Source of the DNA: Acidimicrobiia bacterium
GTDB taxonomy: Bacteria; Actinomycetota; Acidimicrobiia; Acidimicrobiales; VFJN01
Reading direction: 5' to 3'
Assembly: GCA_009694375.1 (NCBI GenBank)
Contig: SHVB01000013.1
Coordinates: 1 to 64,000 of the forward strand
Length of the DNA stretch: 64,000 nt
The translations under genes were made by a program, and so were the position numbers. The notes beneath the pieces are model-generated. The model ran no database searches, had not been told where the DNA came from, and saw only the letters and a program-made list of their open reading frames with translations. Positions 7,569 to 16,421 of the stretch are shown piece by piece. How positions within the stretch are numbered: position 1 is the stretch's first letter; every line of letters starts with the position of its first letter.

Positions 7569-8891
7569 ATGCCGTTCGATGTTCCCCTGCCGCGCCCATC
7601 GCCGGAGTCTGCCGAGGACGCCGTGGACGCCGTGGACGCACTGATCGACGGCGACCGCGTCCTGCGCCCCGGACCAGCCCGGGCCGCCCTGCGGCACCCC
7701 GTGTTCCGCCGCGTGTTCATCGGCGCGTTCCTCTCCAACATCGGCAACTGGATGCAAAACGTGGTCCTGGGCGCCATCGCCTACGACCTCACCGGATCAG
7801 CCGAGTTTGTGGGGCTCTTGGCCTTCGCCCAACTCGGCCCGCTGCTGTTTTTCTCCCTGATCGGAGGCGTCCTCGCCGACATCTTCGACCGGCGTCGCCT
7901 TCTCATTCTCATCACCGCTCTGCAATCGACACTGTCAGTAGTGCTGGCGTGGGAGGTCCTCGGCAACAATCCTTCACCCACCACCCTGGTGATCATTGTG
8001 TTCCTCATCGGGTTGTGTAACGCCATCTTCGGACCTACCTACAGCGCCCTGCTCCCGGCCCTGGTAGGCCGAGCGGACCTACCCGGCGCAATCTCGCTGA
8101 ACTCGGCCCAGATGAACGGCTCACGGGTCATCGGGCCGGTGGTCGGGGCAGTGGTGCTGTCAACTTTCGGCGCGTCGTGGGTGTTCATCATGAACGCCGC
8201 TTCCTATCTGCTCGTCATCTGGGCCCTCGTCACCGTGACGTTGCCCACTCCGGTGATCGACAAGTCGGGGCCCCAGGGTGTCAGGGGGCTCGCCGAGGGA
8301 TTCCGGGTGGCTCGCCGAGACCGCGTCGTGCGCCGCAGTCTCCTGATCATCTTCAGCTTTTCCCTGATCTCGCTCACCTTCGTCGCCCAATTCCCCACCC
8401 TGGCCGACCGGAACCTCGGCATGGCCCCCCGGAGCCAGGAGTACGGCTACCTCTACGCCGCCTTCGGCTTCGGCGCGCTTCTCGGGGCCATTTCCGTCGG
8501 AACCGTGCTGTCGTCCTACAACCTCGCACGGGTCGTGCGGGTGAGCCTGGTGGCCTTCGCCATCTTTCTCGCCATCTTCGCCTTGCTCCGCAGCCCCGTC
8601 TTGGCCTATCCCATCGTCATGTTGGTGGGGCTGGCGTACTTCGCCATGGTCACCTCGCTGTCCACTGTGTTCCAGCAACGGCTCGACGACGCCAGTCGCG
8701 GCCGCGTGATGGCGCTGTGGATCATGGGCTTCGGCGGCACCGTCCCCATCGGCGGTTTGTTAGCCGGCGTCGCTATCGAGGCGTTCTCGGTGACCACCGT
8801 GGTGCTCGTGGGGGCGGGGGCCGCCCTCGGCCTCGCCGCCTACGCCGATCTCTCTCCGGGGCCAGCGGTACCCCCACCGCCAGAAGCCTGA
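7569..8891 (+). CDS. MFS transporter (EntS/MFS_3-like exporter)
   Basis: A 440-residue integral membrane protein with about twelve hydrophobic segments. The loop between the second and third helices carries the MFS motif A in the form GGVLADIFDRRRLL. The N-terminal VFRRVFIGAFLSNIGNWMQN segment is typical of the EntS-like group (proposed transmembrane effectors and siderophore or drug exporters). The ATG at 7569 is preferred; an in-frame ATG at 7551 would add six residues. It is transcribed away from the zinc-ribbon gene and ends 41 bp before the convergent murF. Substrate unknown; drug-proton antiport is the usual guess. Confidence 0.9.
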   Translation: MPFDVPLPRPSPESAEDAVDAVDALIDGDRVLRPGPARAALRHPVFRRVFIGAFLSNIGNWMQNVVLGAIAYDLTGSAEFVGLLAFAQLGPLLFFSLIGGVLADIFDRRRLLILITALQSTLSVVLAWEVLGNNPSPTTLVIIVFLIGLCNAIFGPTYSALLPALVGRADLPGAISLNSAQMNGSRVIGPVVGAVVLSTFGASWVFIMNAASYLLVIWALVTVTLPTPVIDKSGPQGVRGLAEGFRVARRDRVVRRSLLIIFSFSLISLTFVAQFPTLADRNLGMAPRSQEYGYLYAAFGFGALLGAISVGTVLSSYNLARVVRVSLVAFAIFLAIFALLRSPVLAYPIVMLVGLAYFAMVTSLSTVFQQRLDDASRGRVMALWIMGFGGTVPIGGLLAGVAIEAFSVTTVVLVGAGAALGLAAYADLSPGPAVPPPPEA

Positions 8892-8932
8892 CCCACCCGG
8901 GCTCGAGCCGCCGGTTCACGAGGGTGCGCCCC

Positions 8933-10231
8933 TCAGCCCAGCAGGGCGGCGGCCAGGCGTTCGAGCCCGGCCACCCGACTGCCCTTCACCAACACGGCAT
9001 CGCCGTCTCCCAATGCCCCCAGCGCCGCCTGCGCGGCATCAAGGTCGGCCACGTCCTCGCCCCCGTAGCCCGGCGCCGCCACCGCGATCAGTTGGATGCC
9101 CAGCTCCGCCGCCAACTCGCCGATGGCGCGATGGTCCGCCAGTGAACCCTCGCCCAGTTCGGCCATCACCCCCAACACCGCGAAGCGCCGCCGAGCGGGC
9201 AGGGCCGCCAGAGCGCGCAGGGCCGCCGCCACCGACGTGGGGTTGGCGTTGTAGGAATCGTTGAGCACCCGCGCACCACCCGCCGCCGTGTCCAGTTCCA
9301 TCCGCCAGGGCGAAAGTTCCCCGGTCTCCAGCCCCGCCACTACCGCCGCCAGATCCTCTCCCGCGGCCAGGGCGGCGGCGGCGGCGGCCAATGCGTTGTC
9401 CACCTGATGCCGGCCCCGCGCCCGCAACGCCACCTCGGCGCGGCCCCAGGGTGAAACAAGCCAGAACCGCGGGCGCAAGTCCTCGGCCACCACAATGGAC
9501 TCCGCCGCCACGTCGCCCCCACTCCCAAAGGTAACCACCCGGGCCACCGTGCGCTCCGCCATGGCCAGCACCAATGGATCGGCGGCGTAGAGCACCGCAA
9601 CGCCCGAGGCCGGCAGCGCTTCCACCAGTTCGCCCTTGGCGCGCGCCACCTCCGCCAGAGTGCCGAACACCTCCGTGTGCGCCGCGGCCACCCGGGTGAT
9701 CACCCCAACGGTGGGCGACGCCATAACGCACAGGTGCGCAATGTGGCCCACCCCACGGGCGCCCATCTCCACCACTACCGCCTCGGTGCCTTCGGGGGCA
9801 TTCAACAAGGTGAGGGGCACCCCCAACTCGTTGTTGAACGATCGGGTACTCGCCGTGGTGGGCCACTGCTGGGCCAGCGCGGCGGCGAGCAGATCCTTCA
9901 CTGATGTCTTGCCCACCGATCCCGTAACCGCCACCACCCGATCCGGCAACCGGGTGCGGGCGTAACCGCCGGCGGCCCCCAAGGCGGCCAACGTGTCGGG
10001 CACCACAATGGCGCTGCCCCCCCGGCGAGAACCGGCGGTGAGATAGGCAGCCGCGCCGTTGGCCAGAGCCTCATCGATGAAATCGTGACCGTCGCGTTCC
10101 GCCACGATCGGCACGAACAACTGACCGGGGGTAATCGACCGCGAATCCTGCGCCACGCCGTCGCAGATCACGTCAGGACCATCGAGCCTTCCCTGGATCG
10201 CCCCGGCAAGGTCACTGGTACGGATAAGCAT
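8933..10231 (-). CDS. murF: UDP-N-acetylmuramoyl-tripeptide--D-alanyl-D-alanine ligase
   Basis: A 432-residue Mur ligase. The N-terminal domain (DGVAQDSRSITPGQLFV) binds the UDP-sugar peptide, the central ATPase domain carries the P-loop VAVTGSVGKTSVKD at about residues 98-111 with the following NNELGVPL segment, and the C-terminal domain has VLNDSYNANPTS. It adds D-Ala-D-Ala to UDP-MurNAc-tripeptide in the cytoplasm, the last soluble precursor step of peptidoglycan. The ATG at 10231 is chosen because family homology begins directly there, although the frame is open upstream over ddl. The divergent neighbour makes its substrate D-Ala-D-Ala, so the two likely share a promoter region of only 39 bp. 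Confidence 0.95.
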   Translation of the reverse strand: MLIRTSDLAGAIQGRLDGPDVICDGVAQDSRSITPGQLFVPIVAERDGHDFIDEALANGAAAYLTAGSRRGGSAIVVPDTLAALGAAGGYARTRLPDRVVAVTGSVGKTSVKDLLAAALAQQWPTTASTRSFNNELGVPLTLLNAPEGTEAVVVEMGARGVGHIAHLCVMASPTVGVITRVAAAHTEVFGTLAEVARAKGELVEALPASGVAVLYAADPLVLAMAERTVARVVTFGSGGDVAAESIVVAEDLRPRFWLVSPWGRAEVALRARGRHQVDNALAAAAAALAAGEDLAAVVAGLETGELSPWRMELDTAAGGARVLNDSYNANPTSVAAALRALAALPARRRFAVLGVMAELGEGSLADHRAIGELAAELGIQLIAVAAPGYGGEDVADLDAAQAALGALGDGDAVLVKGSRVAGLERLAAALLG

Positions 10232-10270
10232 CGCCCCGAGTCTCGCAGGCCGTCCTCCTATGCTTGGGTC

Positions 10271-11344
10271 ATGCCCGATCGTGTGCGTCTCGTGGTCCTC
10301 TTCGGCGGCCAGTCCGCCGAACACGACGTCTCCTGTGTCTCGGCATGGCACGTGCTGCGCGCCGCCAACCGGGATCGCTACCAACTCGAGGCCATCGGCA
10401 TCGATCGCCAAGGCATCTGGCGCCAGGCCGACGACCCCACCACCGCCCCCGAGGCCGGCGGGGAAACCCATGATCACCTCTCCGCCGTCGGCTCCCCCAT
10501 CAACCCGATGGTCGCCCTGGCCCCCCAGGCGGGCCAGCCCGCACTCACCGTGGTGCTCCCGGTGCTCCACGGCCCCGGCGGCGAAGACGGGACGGTGCAG
10601 GGTCTGCTGGAAATGGCCAACGTGCCGTTTGTGGGTGCGGGGGTACTGGGCTCCGCGCTGTGCATGGACAAACTGAAGGCCAAAGATGTGCTCGCCGCCC
10701 ACGGAATGCCCCAGGTTCCCTGGATCGGTCTGCGAGAAGGCGACAGCGCCGCGGTGGTGGCCCTCGCGCGGGCCGCCGGGCTGCACTATCCGTTGTTCGT
10801 GAAGCCCGCCAACCTCGGATCATCCGTGGGGGTGAGCCGCGCCACCAACGAAGCGGCCTTGGAGATCGCCACTGCCCTCGCGGTCAGATACGACGAATGG
10901 ATCGTGGTGGAGGAGAGCGCCCACGGACGCGAAATCGAAGTGGCAGTGATGGGGAACACCGAGCCGCAGGCGTCGGTGCCCGGCGAGATCATCCCGGCGG
11001 GGGACTTCTACGACTACAACGACAAGTACCTCAACGGCGCCGCCGACCTCATCATCCCCGCCGACCTGCCGCCCACCACGAGCGAGGAAATTCGCCGCCT
11101 GGCCGTGGCCGCCTTCACGATCCTGCGGGTCGATGGGATGGCCAGGGTCGATTTCTTCTACGAACCCGACGGACGCGGCCTGCTCATCAACGAGGTCAAC
11201 ACGATCCCCGGCTTCACCCCTATTTCCATGTATCCCAAGCTCTGGGCGGCCACGGGCGTTCCCTACGACGCACTCATCGACGAGTTGGTGCGCCTCGCCC
11301 TCGATCGCCACGCCCGTCGATCACGCTTCTCCACCACGCGCTGA
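10271..11344 (+). CDS. ddl: D-alanine--D-alanine ligase
   Basis: A 357-residue ATP-grasp enzyme. The N-terminal VVLFGGQSAEHDVSCVSA motif, the ATP-binding PLFVKPANLGSSVGVS segment and the C-terminal LINEVNTIPGFTPISMYP metal-binding motif are all intact. It joins two D-alanines using ATP for cell-wall precursor synthesis and feeds MurF, encoded divergently next door. The Tyr/Phe selectivity residue that separates D-Ala from D-Lac ligases was not assigned. The ATG at 10271 leaves 39 bp to the murF start. Confidence 0.95.
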   Translation: MPDRVRLVVLFGGQSAEHDVSCVSAWHVLRAANRDRYQLEAIGIDRQGIWRQADDPTTAPEAGGETHDHLSAVGSPINPMVALAPQAGQPALTVVLPVLHGPGGEDGTVQGLLEMANVPFVGAGVLGSALCMDKLKAKDVLAAHGMPQVPWIGLREGDSAAVVALARAAGLHYPLFVKPANLGSSVGVSRATNEAALEIATALAVRYDEWIVVEESAHGREIEVAVMGNTEPQASVPGEIIPAGDFYDYNDKYLNGAADLIIPADLPPTTSEEIRRLAVAAFTILRVDGMARVDFFYEPDGRGLLINEVNTIPGFTPISMYPKLWAATGVPYDALIDELVRLALDRHARRSRFSTTR

Positions 11345-11372
11345 AGGTCCCACCGACGGCCGGCGGCGCCCG

Positions 11373-11477
11373 TCAGTCCGGCCGACAAATGAAGTAGTGC
11401 TGGATGATGGGGAGCTCCGGCGGGTGGAGAGCCTCGACCCGCCAGCCGGAACCATCGATGAGCTCGCGGGCAAAGCG
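11373..11477 (-). pseudogene. Displaced C-terminus of the methyltransferase after the amber codon
   Basis: Directly after the TAG the same frame encodes 34 residues, including FARELIDGSGWRVEALHPPE and a final QHYFICRP, then TGA at 11373-11375. The pattern of a substrate-loop helix, GWRV strand and HxFICRP edge strand is what this methyltransferase type carries at its end. No other start codon or ribosome site serves it. The full-length product would be 267 residues if the TAG were sense. Confidence 0.7.
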
Positions 11478-12176
11478 CTACGAGTACACGGCCTCCATCA
11501 TCGGTCGGTCGGGCACGCGATCCACGAAGTCGGGGATGTCGGTGCCCCGCGCCTGCCGCTCGGCGATTGCCTCCAGGACGGCCGGGTCGCCCGCATCGGC
11601 CCGTCGCTGTACCTCCCGGCTGAAGGCGTCCCGCCGGCTCGGGTCGATGCCTTCGTCCACAAAGAGCGAGAACAGGAGTCGTCCATCATCGGCGATGTGG
11701 GGCCGGAGCACCTTGAGCATGGCTCGATAGTCGTGCGGAGCCAGGTGAGTGAACACCGAGAAGAGCGAGATGACGCCGAACTGCTCGTCGGGTATCGGGA
11801 GTCGGTCATACGACTCCAGTGGTCGTCCGGTGGGGTTGTACAGGTCGTTGTGGGCATCGAGGTGGTGGAACGAGAAGCGGGGGTCATGCACGCTCGTGCC
11901 GAGGAAGGCAACGATGTCTGCGTCGGTGTCGACGCCGACATAGCGAGCTATCGGAAGGTCGTGGTTGATGATCGCCGCCGTGAACTTCGTCCCGCACCCG
12001 ACATCGAGCAACGACGTCGTCGAGAGGTCCGCCTGACCGAAGGACCGGGCCAGCAGATCAATCAGCCGGAAGGCGTTCCGCAGCCACTCGTCGTCGTTAC
12101 GTCGCTTGCCGCGCCGCCACTTGGGCGGCACCGACAACTGATCCGCCCCGTCCGCGCCCGTGGTCTCTCCGTCCAT
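11478..12176 (-). CDS. Class I SAM-dependent methyltransferase, ends at an in-frame amber codon
   Basis: A 232-residue methyltransferase with the SAM motif I SLLDVGCGTKFTAA at about residues 55-68, an acidic residue after the next strand (VGVDTDAD) and later motifs FGVISLFSVFTHL and DDGRLLFSLFVDEG. The frame ends at TAG (11478-11480), but the same frame stays open for 34 further codons encoding a typical C-terminal strand of this group (see next feature), so the stop looks secondary. It may be a recent nonsense mutation, a readthrough site or a base-call error. It lies convergent to ddl; the methyl acceptor is unknown. Confidence 0.8.
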   Translation of the reverse strand: MDGETTGADGADQLSVPPKWRRGKRRNDDEWLRNAFRLIDLLARSFGQADLSTTSLLDVGCGTKFTAAIINHDLPIARYVGVDTDADIVAFLGTSVHDPRFSFHHLDAHNDLYNPTGRPLESYDRLPIPDEQFGVISLFSVFTHLAPHDYRAMLKVLRPHIADDGRLLFSLFVDEGIDPSRRDAFSREVQRRADAGDPAVLEAIAERQARGTDIPDFVDRVPDRPMMEAVYS

Positions 12177-12270
12177 CCCTCCACCTTAGGTATCCGTCCA
12201 CCACCCACCCCGCCCGGCGGTGGTCTCGAGTCGGGCACCCGCCCGGACCGACCACGACGAATCGCCCGTC

Positions 12271-12858
12271 TCACGGCTCCAGGGCCGCCCGCAGAAGCGA
12301 CAGCAGCTCATCGCGTCGCCGCAGCAGCGACGGGAGGGTGGGTTCCTCGCCGAAGGCCCGGAGGACGTCGACCTCCGTCGCCATCCCCGTCACCATCGAG
12401 TACGCGGCGAGCAGCAGGAGCCGCGGCTCATGACGCTGCATCCGACCGGCGTCCATCTCCGCCTGGAGGAACGCAGAGGCCCGCTCGATGAGGGGCTCGA
12501 TGCGGGCCAGGAGACGGGTGGACGAGGGCGGCCCCAGACGGGCCACCTCGCGCAAGAAGCCGAGCGTCGCGGGATGGCGAGCGGCCAGGCGGAACATGGC
12601 CCGCACCATGGCGTCGACCCGGCTGAACCCATCCGGGGCGCCATCCAACCCACGGACGAGGCGACGGGTCACCTCGTCGGCACACCGATCGACCACGGCC
12701 TCGAGGAGCGCGTCCTTGGAGGGGAACCAGTAGAGGATCGTCTGCTTGCGGATGCCGAGCTCACCGGCCAGGTCGTCGAGTGACGTGGCTTCGTAACCGC
12801 GGGTGCCAAAGGCCGTCATGGCCTCCTCGAGGATCCGCTCCGCCGTGGTGTCTGCCAC
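12271..12858 (-). CDS. TetR family repressor of the acyl reductase operon
   Basis: A 195-residue TetR regulator. The N-terminal helix-turn-helix covers about residues 8-55 (TSLDDLAGELGIRKQTILYW, then FPSKDALLEAVV), followed by an all-helical ligand domain. It is divergent from the acyl-CoA reductase-HAD gene, and a 20-bp palindrome lies between the two, eight bases before that gene's ATG. Repression by promoter or initiation-site occlusion is therefore likely, with a long-chain acyl-CoA or related lipid as a reasonable but unproven effector. Confidence 0.9.
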   Translation of the reverse strand: MADTTAERILEEAMTAFGTRGYEATSLDDLAGELGIRKQTILYWFPSKDALLEAVVDRCADEVTRRLVRGLDGAPDGFSRVDAMVRAMFRLAARHPATLGFLREVARLGPPSSTRLLARIEPLIERASAFLQAEMDAGRMQRHEPRLLLLAAYSMVTGMATEVDVLRAFGEEPTLPSLLRRRDELLSLLRAALEP

Positions 12859-12873
12859 TCCACCTCCCGTCCT

Positions 12874-12893
12874 TGTCTACCAAATGGTAGACA
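12874..12893. promoter_or_regulatory. TetR operator palindrome at the start of the lipid operon
   Basis: TGTCTACCA-AA-TGGTAGACA: nine-base arms around two central bases. It ends 7 nt before the ATG at 12901 and starts 16 nt from the TetR start, so bound repressor would block both divergent genes. No ribosome site fits between it and the ATG, suggesting a leaderless or very short leader transcript. Confidence 0.75.
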
Positions 12894-12900
12894 GACCTGC

Positions 12901-15270
12901 ATGATTCACGAGGCCCTCGACGGCAAACGCATCGCCATCACCGGCGGTACGGGTTTTCTCGGGACCGCGCTGATCGAGCGACTCCTGCGGTCGATCCCCG
13001 GATGTGAACTCGTCCTGCTCATCCGACCGGGGAAGCGATCCTCGGTGGAACAGCGGGCCAAACGGGAAATCTTCAGCAACGATGCCTTCGACCGGCTCCG
13101 CCAAGAGCACGGCAAGGAGGGCTTCGCCGCCTTAGTGGCGGCGCGGGTCACCCCGATTGCCGGCGACGTGGGCACCGACGGCCTGGCCCTCGACCCCCAC
13201 GGTCGCGCCGCGCTCGAATCGTGCGACATCGTGATCCACTCGGCCGCCACCGTGTCCTTCGACTCCCCCCTCGACAGCGCGGTGGAGGTGAACCTGCTTG
13301 GCCCCACCCGCATCGTGCGCACGCTGCAGGACCTCAACCTCACCCCCCACCTCGTGTCGGTGTCTACCTGCTACGTGGCCGGCAACCGTCGCGGCGCGGC
13401 GCCGGAAATCCCCGTCCACGACAGCCCGTTCTTCATCGACGTGGACTGGCGCCGCGAGGTAGCCGGGGCCCGACAATCACGCGTGATGGCCGAAGCCGAC
13501 AGTCGCCGCCCCGACCATCTCACCCGCTTCCGCAAAGAGGCCCGCACCGAACTCGGCGCGGCCGGCATCCCGGCGTTGGCCGCCAAAACCGAGCAGCGTC
13601 GCAATGCCTGGGTGAAGGCACAGATGGTGGAAGCCGGACGGGCCCGAGCCGCCTCCCTCGGCTGGCCCGATGCCTACGCCTATACCAAGGCCCTCGGCGA
13701 ACGAGCCCTCCTCCAGAATCGCGGCCCCATCCCGGTGTCCATTGTCCGCCCCTCCATCATCGAGTCGGCCCTCCTCGAGCCCTTCCCGGGATGGATCCGC
13801 GGTTTCCGAATGGCCGAGCCGGTGATCGTCTCCTACGCCCGCGGCCTCCTCAAGGAGTTCCCCGGCGTCCCCGAAGGCACCATCGACGTCATCCCCGTGG
13901 ATCTCGTGGTCGCCGCCATCATCGATGCCGCCGCCGGACCGGTGCCCGATGCCCCCGCCATCACCCAGGTGGCCTCCGGTTCGGTGAACCCCCTGCGCTA
14001 CCGCCACCTCGTGGACATGGTGCGGGAGTTCTTCACCACCCACCCGATCTACGACCTCGAGGGCCAGCCCATCATCGTGCCGGAATGGTCCTTCCCCGGC
14101 CGCGGGCGCGTGCAACGCCAGCTCGAACGAGCCCAGACCGCCATCGACAAGGGCGAAAAACTCCTCCAGTCGTTGCCCCTGCGCGGCAAGCAGGCGGCCT
14201 GGGCCGCCACGCTGGAGGAAAAACGCGAGGAAGTGGAGCGGGCCCTCGCCTACGTGGAGCTCTACGGCGCCTACGCCGAATGCGAAGCGATCTATGGGGT
14301 CGACAACCTGCTGAGCCGCTGGGACCGCCTGGACCCGGCCGATCAGGCCACGTTCTGTTTCGACCCCCGGGTGATCGACTGGAGTTGGTACGCCCCCCAC
14401 GTGCACCTTCCCTCGGTGGTGGAACACGCCCGGGTGCGCACCACCCCGGGTGGCCGACAGGGTGAGAAACGTGAGGACCGTCTGCGGGGTCAGGTGCTCG
14501 ATCCCGCCCGCCACTTTGCCGCCTTCGACCTCGAGAACACCCTCATTGCCTCCAACGTGGTGGCCTCCTACTCCTGGCTGGCCACCCGCCGTCTTCCCCA
14601 GGAAGACCGGATCCGCTTCGTGCTCCAAACGCTCAAGGAGGCGCCCGCCCTGCTCGCCGCCGATCGCCGCGACCGAAGCGATTTCCTGCGCCAGTTCTAC
14701 CGCCGTTACGACGGGGCCGACGCCGCCCAACTCGAAGCCGACGCGCTGGAAATGTTTAGCGACCTCATCCTCATCAAGTCCTTTCCCGCAGCCATCCGAC
14801 GGGTGCGTGAGCACCGCCGTCTCGGCCACCGAACCGTGCTCATCACCGGCGCCCTCGACGTGGCCATCGGTCCGCTGCGCCCCCTCTTCGACGACATCAT
14901 CGCCCCCTCGCTCGCCATCCGCCCCGACGGCACCTACCGGGGCGAACTCACCGCCGTGCCCCCCACCGCCGAGGCCCGCGCCCAGGCCCTCTACGACTAC
15001 GCCGAGGCCCACGGCTTCGACGTGGCCGAGGGCGTGGCCTACGCCGACTCCACCTCGGATCTTCCGATGCTCGAAGCCGTGGGCTTTCCCGTGGCGGTCA
15101 ACCCCGAAACCCGCCTCGCCGCTCTGGCTCGCAAGCGCGGCTGGCTGGTGGAACACTTCGACCAAGCCCACGGCGTCGACACCCCCCTCCTTCCTATCGG
15201 CCCAGCCTGGGGTCGCCCCCGCCGACGCCGGGTGGGCAAGATCGCCACCGCCACGAGGTCCCCGCGATGA
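12901..15270 (+). CDS. Acyl-CoA reductase-like SDR fused to a HAD-IB domain
   Basis: A 789-residue two-domain protein. Residues 1-about 400 form an extended SDR of the fatty acyl-CoA reductase (male-sterility) type: the NAD(P) motif TGGTGFLG at 14-21, the STCYVAG strand near 155 and the catalytic YxxxK pair Tyr259/Lys263. After a helical, charged linker, residues about 535-770 form a HAD-IB phosphatase-like domain. Its motif I reads DLENT (543-547), with Glu where the second nucleophile-loop Asp is usual; VLITGAL (motif II) and YADSTSDLPML (motif IV) are present. It should reduce acyl thioesters to aldehyde or alcohol in the cytoplasm. It heads a four-gene overlapping operon under TetR control. 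Confidence 0.85.
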   Translation: MIHEALDGKRIAITGGTGFLGTALIERLLRSIPGCELVLLIRPGKRSSVEQRAKREIFSNDAFDRLRQEHGKEGFAALVAARVTPIAGDVGTDGLALDPHGRAALESCDIVIHSAATVSFDSPLDSAVEVNLLGPTRIVRTLQDLNLTPHLVSVSTCYVAGNRRGAAPEIPVHDSPFFIDVDWRREVAGARQSRVMAEADSRRPDHLTRFRKEARTELGAAGIPALAAKTEQRRNAWVKAQMVEAGRARAASLGWPDAYAYTKALGERALLQNRGPIPVSIVRPSIIESALLEPFPGWIRGFRMAEPVIVSYARGLLKEFPGVPEGTIDVIPVDLVVAAIIDAAAGPVPDAPAITQVASGSVNPLRYRHLVDMVREFFTTHPIYDLEGQPIIVPEWSFPGRGRVQRQLERAQTAIDKGEKLLQSLPLRGKQAAWAATLEEKREEVERALAYVELYGAYAECEAIYGVDNLLSRWDRLDPADQATFCFDPRVIDWSWYAPHVHLPSVVEHARVRTTPGGRQGEKREDRLRGQVLDPARHFAAFDLENTLIASNVVASYSWLATRRLPQEDRIRFVLQTLKEAPALLAADRRDRSDFLRQFYRRYDGADAAQLEADALEMFSDLILIKSFPAAIRRVREHRRLGHRTVLITGALDVAIGPLRPLFDDIIAPSLAIRPDGTYRGELTAVPPTAEARAQALYDYAEAHGFDVAEGVAYADSTSDLPMLEAVGFPVAVNPETRLAALARKRGWLVEHFDQAHGVDTPLLPIGPAWGRPRRRRVGKIATATRSPR

Positions 15271-16421
15271 AGGCACTCGTGTTTTCCCGCCAGCCCGCCA
15301 AGTTCGCCGCCGCCATGGTGGCGGGTCGGCTTCGGCCCGGCGGCGGTGCCCGAGTGGGGCCACTCTCGCTGCGAGATATAGATCCGCCTGCCCTCCCCGG
15401 CCCGGGATGGTTGCGGGTCCGACCCCGCCTCGCCGGTATCTGCGGCTCCGATCTCGCCACCATCGATGGCACCTCCTCGCGCTGGTTCGAGCCGATCGTC
15501 TCCTTCCCCTTCACGCCCGGCCATGAGGTGGTGGGCGATCTCGACGACGGCACTCGGGTGGCGGTGGTGCCCGTCCTCAGTTGCGTCACTCGCGGCTTCT
15601 CCCCGGCCTGCCCCGCCTGCGCGGCCGGCCGGATCAACCACTGCGAACGCATCGCCTTCGGCGACTTGGAGCCGGGACTGCAATGCGGCTTCTGCGAAAG
15701 CACCGGCGGGGGCTGGTCCACCGTGATGGTCGCCCACGAAAGCCAGTTGGTGCGCCTGCCCCCCGATCTCACCGACGAAGCCGCCGTGTTGGTGGAACCG
15801 GCCGCCTGTGCGGTCCACGCCGCCTCGCGAGTAGACAACGACAACATTGCGCTGATCGGCAGTGGCACCCTCGGCCTGCTCACCATCGCCGCCCTGCGAG
15901 CGGCCCGACCCCAGGCGGTAATCATCGCCACCGCTAAGTACCCGCACCAGCGGGACCTCGCCACCACCCTCGGGGCCACCACGGTGGTAGCCCCCGGCGA
16001 ACTGGACCGCACCGTGCGCGCCCGATCCGGCACCATGCGTCTCGACAACGGCCAACTCGGCGGTGGCATCGCCACCGTGGTCGATTGCGTGGGCTCAGCT
16101 TCCTCCATCGCCCAGGCCCTGCGGATCACCGCCCCCGGCGGCACCATTCATGCCGTGGGCATGCCGGGGGTGACCACCGTGGACCTCACGCCACTGTGGC
16201 AACGAGAAATAGCACTGCAGGGTGCCTACGCCTACGAGCGGGCCAACTTCGATGGGGCCGTCGAACTGGTGGCCACCCTCGATCTCGGCCGCCTCGTGAG
16301 TGGCACCTACCCGCTCCATCGTTATGAGCAAGCCATCGCCCATGCGGCCCACGCGGGTTCCCGCGGTGCCGTGAAGATCGCCTTCGACCTCCGGTCGGAA
16401 CGAGAGAGAGACACCATCTGA
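15267..16421 (+). CDS. Zinc-dependent alcohol dehydrogenase (MDR superfamily)
   Basis: A 384-residue medium-chain dehydrogenase. Catalytic-zinc residues appear in ICGSD (Cys near 52), PGHEV (His-Glu) and the later EPAACAVHA segment; the structural-zinc lobe is CPACAAGRINHC. The NAD(P) motif is ALIGSGTLGLLTIAAL. It would interconvert alcohol and aldehyde, which pairs naturally with the upstream acyl reductase: the reductase makes aldehyde and this enzyme makes or consumes alcohol. Start and upstream stop overlap (ATGA), and its own stop overlaps the next start in the same way, so translation is coupled throughout. Confidence 0.9.
   Translation: MKALVFSRQPAKFAAAMVAGRLRPGGGARVGPLSLRDIDPPALPGPGWLRVRPRLAGICGSDLATIDGTSSRWFEPIVSFPFTPGHEVVGDLDDGTRVAVVPVLSCVTRGFSPACPACAAGRINHCERIAFGDLEPGLQCGFCESTGGGWSTVMVAHESQLVRLPPDLTDEAAVLVEPAACAVHAASRVDNDNIALIGSGTLGLLTIAALRAARPQAVIIATAKYPHQRDLATTLGATTVVAPGELDRTVRARSGTMRLDNGQLGGGIATVVDCVGSASSIAQALRITAPGGTIHAVGMPGVTTVDLTPLWQREIALQGAYAYERANFDGAVELVATLDLGRLVSGTYPLHRYEQAIAHAAHAGSRGAVKIAFDLRSERERDTI

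Noticed and set aside
8900-8909. GGCTCGAGCC palindrome between the MFS gene and murF, considered as terminator
   Set aside because: Only ten bases without a loop; too short to support a hairpin call.
13477-15363. A 628-codon minus-strand frame opposite the acyl reductase-HAD gene
   Set aside because: Its composition (Gly/His/Val-rich, no motif) is that of an antisense shadow; the plus strand carries clear SDR and HAD motifs.
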